A DNA stretch of 17,234 nt from JBIKLM01 sp044375105 (GTDB lineage Bacteria; Planctomycetota; UBA1135; GCA-002686595), in NCBI GenBank assembly GCA_044375105.1, contig JBILNK010000088.1, positions 1-17,234 on the forward strand, in the 5' to 3' direction. Both the position numbers and the translations under genes were made by a program. A model generated the notes under the pieces. That model did not search any database. It was not told the origin of the DNA and was given only the letters and a program-made list of their open reading frames with translations. Below, piece by piece: positions 12,321-17,234 of the stretch (positions are counted from its first letter, which is position 1; every line of letters begins with the position of its first letter).

Positions 12321-13316
12321 TCAGGGCTTGGTCGGCACCGCGGCAACCAGTTCGATGAACACCGGCTCCAAGGACTCCTGGTACTCGATGATGCTTCGGG
12401 TTTCGGCGGCGATCTCGGGCACCAACTTCCAGTTGATCATGTAGTTGCAAGCGAAGAGCCAGCACTCGGGGTGGGCCACATTGGCGCCCATGGGCGAAAC
12501 ATACGTCAGGTAGCGAGGATCTGTGCAATAGGCGGGGTCTCCGATGCAAAGGATCGGTCCGATGCGGATCCAGCCGACCTTGGGCCGACGGTAGGCATCC
12601 AAGCCCTCTAGGTCGGCGAGGATTGCGGCGCGCTTGCGGACTTCGAGGGCCTTGTTCCAATCGTCCAGGTTCTTGAGCTCGCTCTTGATCGCAAGACGCA
12701 AAGCATCGAATTCAGCCGACTGCTTGTCTAGCTCTCGCCTGGATGGGTTGTATCTCTTTTCGCGAGCGATCTGCTCCAGAGCCAAAACGGGATCCTTAGA
12801 CATGACACTAGGCAATGTGCGCAGATGAGGATTCCTTCCAAAAGGCGTTTCATCAAAATTCTTGATCAGAAACTCCGGCAGTCGCGGCAGACAGGCCTCC
12901 AGGTCTCCGAGTTCTTCGTTGATCGTGATCGTCTCGTCCGGATCGATCTTGTGCCCGGCGAACAGGGGTTCCAGCCAGGGCCAATCCGGTCCGTAGAATT
13001 CGAACAGCACGTCCCCCAGCCGGCGCCCATGAACGTGTTTGTCGTACTGCAATCGCACCCAGGGCTCGCCGCGCGGCTCGCTGGGCTGCTGGCCCTCTGC
13101 CCCACTTGCCGCCTGGCTGTCCTCCAGACTCAGCCGCGACCCGTTCGGAAGTTCGAGTTCAGGCTGGACCGCACCGGGGACCTCCGGCATCGCGAACGCG
13201 GCGGGCCGCCCAGCGGACCCGGCGGTGTTCGTTGGACTCTCCCCCCTCCAGGCCAAGAATGCACCCAGCGCGGCCAAGGCCAGAGCCAGCACGACGATTC
13301 CCGGTGTATTTTTCAT
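12321..13316 (-). CDS. Membrane-anchored protein of unknown function, atypical composition
   Basis: Not recognised. The ATG at 13316 gives MKNTPGIVVLALALAALGAF, a single N-terminal membrane helix (about 5-23) with one Lys before it, consistent with an anchored or exported protein of 331 residues. An in-frame extension of 51 residues upstream is Arg/Pro-rich and would bury the anchor, so it is rejected. Residues 24-85 are a flexible Ser/Gly/Glu/Pro linker. The rest is a globular domain: WVRLQYDKHVHGRRLGDVLFE, given in part as HGRRLGDVLFEFYGPDWPW (96-114); a charged helical stretch 175-235; then a Cys-containing end with ILCIGDPAYCTDP and ECWLFACNYMINWKLV. Cys are at 142, 257, 264, 285 and 290. 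Two sampled 60-base lines of the gene (12661-12720, 12721-12780) are each 53% G+C, far below the flanking genes. The next gene downstream of its stop is convergent. It might form a unit with the Cys-rich gene behind it, but 268 bases intervene. Confidence 0.75.
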   Translation of the reverse strand: MKNTPGIVVLALALAALGAFLAWRGESPTNTAGSAGRPAAFAMPEVPGAVQPELELPNGSRLSLEDSQAASGAEGQQPSEPRGEPWVRLQYDKHVHGRRLGDVLFEFYGPDWPWLEPLFAGHKIDPDETITINEELGDLEACLPRLPEFLIKNFDETPFGRNPHLRTLPSVMSKDPVLALEQIAREKRYNPSRRELDKQSAEFDALRLAIKSELKNLDDWNKALEVRKRAAILADLEGLDAYRRPKVGWIRIGPILCIGDPAYCTDPRYLTYVSPMGANVAHPECWLFACNYMINWKLVPEIAAETRSIIEYQESLEPVFIELVAAVPTKP

Positions 13317-13584
13317 GGCAGCCAAAGAAATGTAGGGTCGAAACCAGGCCTGGAGCCTGCGGTGCTCCGCAAGAGCCCATCGCCTGGGCAGGGGTTCAGA
13401 TCGCTCGATCGGAGGAGGCGGATCGCCCCTGGATGCTGGGTGAAGTGCGAGCTGCAAGCCGCTGGCCAAGCGAAACGAGCGGCCCTCAGGCGTCGGTGCG
13501 GCGGGCAGGAGCCGGTCGGACCGCCGGCCGCTGCGGCTCGCGCTGCCGCGGGTCAGCCGATCGTCATGCGCCTGCCTGCCAGGG

Positions 13585-14115
13585 TCAGCCCGGGCCGCTG
13601 AACACGACTAAGCACGGGCTGCAGGCGGCGGAGGCTGTCGCCTGCGCCATGTCGGGGCAGGCTGGATCCGCGGACTGGACCCGCAGGACGGCTTCGTATC
13701 GACCCCCGCACATGAGGAAGAGGTCGAGTTCTCCAACACCCACCCCTCCCGGCTGGCCGCTGCTGCCTTCGATCTGCCAGCTATCGCCTCCGTTTTGGGG
13801 GTTGTTGGGGTCGTCGGAGTCGTAGAGCCGATAGCCTCCGCCCAGGTAGCCGTAGGTAGTGCCGAAGTTCCACCCGTAGGTGGCCTTGAACCGACAGGGA
13901 GACCCATCCTCGCAGGCGGTACCCGCTTGTTCGCAGTCCCCATCTTGCTGAGGAGTGATCAGGAGCTGCGCGCTGGTGCCGCAGGATCCCAGTTGGTTGA
14001 GCGCAGAACCGCCGCCCGATCCATTGCAGCCTTGACAATCGGCTGCGGCCGGGATCGGCAGTGAGGCTAGGAAGCCGAGGGCGAGGCTGGGAGCGAGGCA
14101 GAGCGTAGGACGCAT
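13585..14115 (-). CDS. Secreted Cys-rich protein of unknown function
   Basis: Not recognised. The ATG at 14115 gives a good signal peptide: MRPTLC, a hydrophobic core LAPSLALGFLASLP, then AAAD with likely cleavage near residue 25. The nine-residue extension upstream would precede the signal peptide and cross the predicted transcript start, so it is rejected. The mature part of about 150 residues carries ten Cys (27, 30, 45, 61, 68, 74, 136, 153, 165, 168), an even number suited to disulfides. Both ends hold a CxxC (CQGC 27-30, CSPC 165-168). The middle is Gly/Tyr/Asn/Asp-rich (YGYLGGGYRLYDSDDPNNPQ). No domain is identified; a surface or extracellular role is inferred from export and cysteines only. 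Its promoter carries a 12-G run placed exactly between -35 and -10 boxes, so expression may switch on and off. Confidence 0.7.
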   Translation of the reverse strand: MRPTLCLAPSLALGFLASLPIPAAADCQGCNGSGGGSALNQLGSCGTSAQLLITPQQDGDCEQAGTACEDGSPCRFKATYGWNFGTTYGYLGGGYRLYDSDDPNNPQNGGDSWQIEGSSGQPGGVGVGELDLFLMCGGRYEAVLRVQSADPACPDMAQATASAACSPCLVVFSGPG

Positions 14116-14150
14116 GCTTTGTGAGACAAGGGGCCAAGGCACTCTGGGAG

Positions 14151-14179
14151 AGACTACCCCCCCCCCCCGAGGCTGTCAA
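14151..14179 (-). promoter_or_regulatory. Candidate phase-variable sigma70-type promoter with poly-G spacer
   Basis: On the minus strand, a perfect -35 hexamer TTGACA (14179-14174) is followed by a 17-base spacer (GCCTC plus twelve G) and TAGTCT (14156-14151). TAGTCT keeps the three best-conserved -10 positions (T, A and final T). The 17-base spacing is optimal. The start of transcription would fall near 14144, about 30 bases before the ATG of the Cys-rich gene at 14115. Slippage in the G run would change the spacing by single bases and so promoter strength, as known for poly-G spacers of Neisseria surface-protein promoters. Confidence 0.6.
14157..14168. repeat. Homopolymer run of twelve C (poly-G on minus strand)
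   Basis: A directly visible 12-base run. The next longest G/C run I noticed is eight C at 9797-9804 inside the aldehyde dehydrogenase gene. Runs of this length are typical slipped-strand mispairing sites and also typical sequencing-error sites. Confidence 0.95.
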
Positions 14180-14391
14180 GCTCGCCCGGGAGGCCGGCTG
14201 CCGAGCCGTCCGTTGGGGTGTTGGGCGCCGAACACCACGCGCCCGCAGGCGACTTCGGCGAAGTCTCCCGGTTCGCGCCCGGAGAAATAGGGCGGGGACA
14301 GAGCTGAGGTGGTTCGAAAGCCCAAGTCTGTACCGGAGCCAGCCGATTCGGCCCGGCAGGGCTGGCCGACGAGGCGGCCGCACCGCGCTGG
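14180..14391. other. Gap between the phase-variable promoter and the SDR fragment
   Basis: No gene is seen. A 13-base word, CCGAACACCACGC (14228-14240), also occurs in the 5' half of the SDR (11435-11447), which might be another scrap of the same pseudogene, but alignment does not extend. A 6-bp hairpin GACTTC-GGC-GAAGTC lies shortly after it. Confidence 0.35.
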
Positions 14392-14575
14392 GCCAGCGCA
14401 TCCTCGAACAGATCCCGCCGGGCGCTTCGCCCGCGCCGAGGAGGTCGCTGCAGAGGCGCTGTTCCTGCTCTCGCCGCCCTGCGCGTAGGTCAACGGCGAG
14501 GTCGTCGTGCAGGATGCGCGCGCCTCCCTGGGCCGCGGGATGTGGTCCGCTGGCAAGCGGATCGAGCGGCGCTGA
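14392..14575 (+). pseudogene. Decayed 3' fragment of a DECR-type SDR
   Basis: Bases 14392-14572 align with 11927-12108 of the intact SDR at about 153 of 181 positions by hand count, in the same orientation. One base is missing just after 14416 relative to the SDR (in the segment for QIPLGRF), shifting the frame. The Tyr codon of the SDR segment CAYVNGEV has become TAG (14486-14488). The remaining frame continues VNGEVVVQDA to SLGRGMWSAGKRIERR and TGA at 14573-14575. Weaker similarity may reach back to about 14361; the 5' two thirds of the gene are missing. It cannot encode a working enzyme. It could be the relic of a tandem paralog or of a duplication made when the two orphan genes entered. 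Confidence 0.88.
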
Positions 14576-14590
14576 CCGACGCAACGGAGG

Positions 14591-14616
14591 GGCCTGACGG
14601 ATAGGCCTGACGGAAG
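14591..14616 (+). repeat. Short 13-base tandem duplication
   Basis: GGCCTGACGGATA is followed directly by GGCCTGACGGAAG (11 of 13 the same), 16 bases after the SDR pseudogene. No function is suggested; it may be a scar. Confidence 0.6.
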
Positions 14617-14805
14617 GGCGCTGTGCGGGCCGCGGGCCGCGCGGCGTTTTCGTCCGCAGGGTTTGATTGCGCGGGGTTCGGCCGCGAGGCGGGCCGAGCG
14701 CAGGCCCTGCGCCGGCAGCGCGCCGCGATCGGAGCGGCGAGCGCGGCGCCCGGTTTTCTCCCGATCGGCCTGCAACGGTTGGGCCCAGCCTCGGTCTCTA
14801 GGGGC

Positions 14806-16479
14806 ATGCCGAATGCACGCATCCAAGGCGCCTCCCTGCGCGGGGCCGGGGCCGAGCTGGTCACCGTCGAAGCCCGTTTCGAGAGCGGCGAGCGGCGCCA
14901 CGTGGAGGTGGTGCTCTCCGGGCTTCCCGATCCGGTCATCCGCGAGAGCCGCGCGCGCCTGCTGGCGGCCCTGGCCGCCGAGCGCCTGTCCCTGCCCGCG
15001 GGGCGCTACTACGTGAATCTGGTGCCAGCGGCCACCAAGAAGCGCGGCGAGCTGCTCGACCTGCCGCTGGCCTTGGCGCTGTGCTGCGCCGCGGGCCATG
15101 CACCGCCGGAGGCCCTGGAGGACTGCCTGTTCCTGGGCGAGGTCGGCATCGACGGGCGCCTGCATCCCGTGCCCGGCGGTCTGGCCGCGGCCGAGCTGGT
15201 GCCGCGGGCGGGCCTCAAGCGCCTGATCGGGCCGGCCCCCACCGCCGGCGAAGCGGCCCACCTGCCGGGGGCGCGGGCCTTCGCCGCCGCCAGTTTGGGC
15301 GAGGCCTTGGCCCTGGGCCTCGAGCCGGACGACCGCCGCGCGCTCGAGCCTCCGCCGCGCGCGCTGCGGCCCGAGCTGGGCGCGGCGGCCCTCGATCTGG
15401 TGCGCGGCCAGCCGCTCGGCAAGCAGGCCCTGCTGGTGGCCGCGGCGGGCGGCCACCACCTGCTGTTCCTGGGGCCCCCGGGCACCGGCAAGAGCACCCT
15501 GGCGCGCGCCCTGCCGAGCCTGCTGGCGCCGCCGAGCCTCGCGGAGCGCATCGAGATCACGCGCGTGCGCTCGGCCCTCGGGGCCTGGCCCGCGGGGCTG
15601 GCCGAGGAACGCCCCTTCCGCGCCCCCCACCACACCACCAGCTACGCGGGGCTGGTGGGCGGCGGCTCGCCGCTGATGGCCGGCGAGGTCAGCCTGGCCC
15701 ATCGCGGCGTGCTGTTCCTGGACGAGCTGACCGAATGGAAGCGCGAGGTCCTCGAAGCCCTGCGCCAGCCCCTCGAAATCGGGCACCTCGAGCTGGCGCG
15801 CGTCGGCGACCGAGCCCGGCTGCCGGCCGCCTTCCGCTTGGTGGCCGCCATGAACCCCTGCCCCTGCGGCTACCTCGGGCACCCCACGCGCAGCTGCCGC
15901 TGCAGCCGCCTGCAGGTGGCGCGCTATCGCGGGCGGCTCTCCGGTCCGCTGCTCGATCGCATCGATCTGCGCGTCGAGCTGGGCGCCCCGCGTTTGGCCG
16001 ACCTGCTCGCGAGCGCAGCGCCGAGCGAAGACCCGCAGGCCTCGCAAGCGGAGCCCAGCCCGCTCGAAGTCCCCGCCAGCGATCGGGCGCCCCACTCCCC
16101 GCGGCCGCGGCCCGCTGCGCCGCGCCGGTCCGCCAAGGGCAGCGTGGCAGCTGCCGCTGCGCCCCGTGCACAGGCGGATTCCGGGGCCCTGCTGCTGGCC
16201 CGCCTGCGGGCCGCCCAGGCCTTCGCGCGGGCCCGGCAAGGAGAGCTGGAGAACGCGACCCTCGACGCCGCGCAACTGGATCGTTTCGCACCGGTCGAGG
16301 GACCGGCCCGCGACCTCCTGGCGCGGGCCCAGGAACGGCGAGGCCTGTCCGCGCGCGCCCTGCAGAGCCTGCGCCGGGTGGCGCGCACCCTGGCCGACCT
16401 CGAGGGCCGCGCGGAACTGGCCCCGGCCGACCTGGCCCAAGCCCTGGAGCTGCGCCAAGGACTGGGGGAGGGCCAGTGA
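14806..16479 (+). CDS. yifB: YifB/ComM family Mg-chelatase-like AAA+ ATPase
   Basis: AAA+ protein of the family that includes ComM, a hexameric helicase promoting branch migration during natural transformation. It has 557 residues against a usual 500-510. The ATG at 14806 gives MPNARIQGASLRGAG, aligning with the family start; the open frame further upstream is low complexity. Order: N-terminal Lon-protease-like ChlI domain (1-170) with SGLPDPVIRESRARLLAAL; AAA+ core with Walker A GPPGTGKST (223-231), FRAPHHTTSYAGLVGGG (271-287), Walker B VLFLDEL (302-308), sensor region LVAAMNPCPCG; and a four-Cys cluster at 352, 354, 364 and 366 that could bind metal. A C-terminal helical lid follows (about 459-557, with GLSARALQSLRRVARTLADL). 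Residues about 403-458 are an extra Ala/Pro/Arg-rich segment between core and lid. comEC elsewhere in the window fits a competence role, though the two are not one operon. Confidence 0.94.
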   Translation: MPNARIQGASLRGAGAELVTVEARFESGERRHVEVVLSGLPDPVIRESRARLLAALAAERLSLPAGRYYVNLVPAATKKRGELLDLPLALALCCAAGHAPPEALEDCLFLGEVGIDGRLHPVPGGLAAAELVPRAGLKRLIGPAPTAGEAAHLPGARAFAAASLGEALALGLEPDDRRALEPPPRALRPELGAAALDLVRGQPLGKQALLVAAAGGHHLLFLGPPGTGKSTLARALPSLLAPPSLAERIEITRVRSALGAWPAGLAEERPFRAPHHTTSYAGLVGGGSPLMAGEVSLAHRGVLFLDELTEWKREVLEALRQPLEIGHLELARVGDRARLPAAFRLVAAMNPCPCGYLGHPTRSCRCSRLQVARYRGRLSGPLLDRIDLRVELGAPRLADLLASAAPSEDPQASQAEPSPLEVPASDRAPHSPRPRPAAPRRSAKGSVAAAAAPRAQADSGALLLARLRAAQAFARARQGELENATLDAAQLDRFAPVEGPARDLLARAQERRGLSARALQSLRRVARTLADLEGRAELAPADLAQALELRQGLGEGQ

Positions 16480-16564
16480 ACGGACCGCGCGGCGGCGCAG
16501 GGCCCGGGGAACCGCGCGGCACGGGGCTGGCCCAGGTCCGGGCGACTCTGGCCCCTCGGCGCGC

Positions 16565-16588
16565 CCGCGGGGAGCGCAGGCCCCGCGG
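16565..16588. terminator. GC stem-loop between convergent yifB and ABC permease
   Basis: CCGCGGGG (16565-16572) pairs perfectly with CCCCGCGG (16581-16588) across 8 bases, 85 bases after the yifB stop and 17 bases beyond the permease stop. There is no T-tract. Its position between two converging genes suggests a shared 3' end structure. Confidence 0.35.
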
Positions 16589-16604
16589 AGCCCTCAGGCC
16601 CCGC

Positions 16605-17234
16605 TCACTCGTGGCGCAGGGCCTCGACCGGGTCCATGTTGGCCGCGCGCCAGGCCGGATAGATGCCGAACAGCACCCCGATGCCGGCCGAGATGCCGAA
16701 GGCCAGCACCGGCGCTGCCGGGGTCACGATCGTGCGCATGTCGGCGAAGTGCTCGACCAGCACCGGGATCAGGAGCCCGAGCAGCACGCCCATGGCTCCG
16801 CCGCCCACCGAAAGCACCACGGTCTCGACCAGGAACTGCGAGACGATGTGCCGGCGCTTGGCGCCCAAGGCCCGGCGGATGCCGATCTCGCGGGTGCGCT
16901 CCGTGACCGTGGCGAGCATCACGTTCATGATCCCGATGCCGCCGACCAGCAGGCTGATGCCGGCGATCGAGCCCAGCACGATGTTGAAGATGCGCTTGGT
17001 GGCCTGGGCGCGGGCCAAGAGCTCGAGGGGCACGACCACCTCGTAGTCGCGCTGGGAGTGGAAGCGCGACAGCATTTCGCGCGCGGCCCCGGCCACCATC
17101 GGCACCAACTCCGGAGCGTCCACCTGCAGGATCAGCTCGTGCAGCTGGACCTGCTCCATCTCCATCGAGCCGGAACGGCGCTTGACGGTCAGCTCGCCGT
17201 ACCACTTGAGTCCGGTGGACAGGGGCACGAAGGC
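16605..17234 (-). CDS. MacB/FtsX-type ABC transporter permease, C-terminal part (5' end outside window)
   Basis: The last 209 residues of an ABC exporter permease of the MacB (type VII) class, inner membrane, which couples cytoplasmic ATP hydrolysis to periplasmic movement of proteins, lipids or drugs. The frame stays open through the window edge. The first visible residues AFVPLSTGLKW match the end of the periplasmic domain in MacB proteins, so the GTG at 17228 is internal, not a start. Visible next: the end of the periplasmic domain (HELILQVDAPELVPM), membrane helix IVLGSIAGISLLVGGIGIMNVM, the coupling motif ERTREIGIRRALGAKRRHI, and a second helix (FLVETVVLSVGGGAMGVLLG). A third helix (VLAFGISAGIGVLFGIYPAW) and the terminal block AANMDPVEALRHE follow. 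These motifs are standard for the family and complete. The ATPase partner and adaptor would lie upstream on this strand, outside the window. Substrate unknown. Confidence 0.93.
   Translation of the reverse strand, partial: AFVPLSTGLKWYGELTVKRRSGSMEMEQVQLHELILQVDAPELVPMVAGAAREMLSRFHSQRDYEVVVPLELLARAQATKRIFNIVLGSIAGISLLVGGIGIMNVMLATVTERTREIGIRRALGAKRRHIVSQFLVETVVLSVGGGAMGVLLGLLIPVLVEHFADMRTIVTPAAPVLAFGISAGIGVLFGIYPAWRAANMDPVEALRHE

Noticed and set aside
14228..14240. A 13-base word shared with the SDR 5' half (11435-11447), as evidence that the pseudogene once extended further
   Set aside because: The match does not extend on either side, and one or two such words are expected by chance in a window of this size and composition.
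14176..16458. A 760-codon open frame antisense to yifB
   Set aside because: Low-complexity product with no motifs; yifB on the other strand is well supported over the same bases.
17226..17228. GTG as the start of the MacB-type permease
   Set aside because: The frame is open to the window edge and the residues before and after it match the interior of the family's periplasmic domain.

Overview
The window is very GC-rich bacterial DNA, mostly about 70-80% G+C by eye. It shows strong third-position GC bias, few clear Shine-Dalgarno sites, and long spurious open frames on the strand opposite most genes. No tRNA, rRNA, CRISPR array, integrase or transposase was seen. The mix of genes best suits a high-GC member of the Planctomycetota, though this is inference and another high-GC phylum is possible. 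The supporting genes are a lipid- or DUF4340-type envelope protein, a secreted helical-repeat protein with a conserved C-terminal block, Cys-rich secreted orphans, and a Lys/Ala-tailed peroxiredoxin.

Layout, left to right. The 3' part of a DUF4340-like gene (+) is followed by a Bcp-type peroxiredoxin (+) with a 160-residue histone H1-like tail. A minus-strand group coaD, ridA, ychF comes next; coaD and ridA overlap by ATGA. Divergent from coaD is comEC (+), the DNA-uptake channel, followed by a secreted TPR/HEAT-like protein (+). A divergent pair follows: a stand-alone aldehyde dehydrogenase of the PaaZ/BoxD type (-) and a short-chain dehydrogenase of the 2,4-dienoyl-CoA reductase type (+). 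Both probably act on CoA-thioester intermediates of aromatic or fatty-acid breakdown.

From about 12.3 to 14.1 kb lies a compositionally different patch with two unrecognised minus-strand genes: a membrane-anchored protein (two sampled 60-base lines are each 53% G+C) and a Cys-rich exported protein. The patch is flanked by the intact reductase and by a decayed, frameshifted copy of that reductase's 3' end. The Cys-rich gene is preceded by TTGACA, a 17-base spacer made largely of twelve consecutive G, and TAGTCT. This is the architecture of a phase-variable promoter switched by poly-G slippage, and it is the most striking observation here. yifB/comM (+), a helicase-like competence ATPase, and the 3' part of a MacB-type ABC permease (-) close the window.

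comEC and yifB both point to natural transformation, although they are not in one operon. Two copies of a hairpin repeat (about 78% identical over 77 bases) lie downstream of the peroxiredoxin and of comEC. Several convergent or intergenic gaps hold GC-rich stem-loops without T-tracts.
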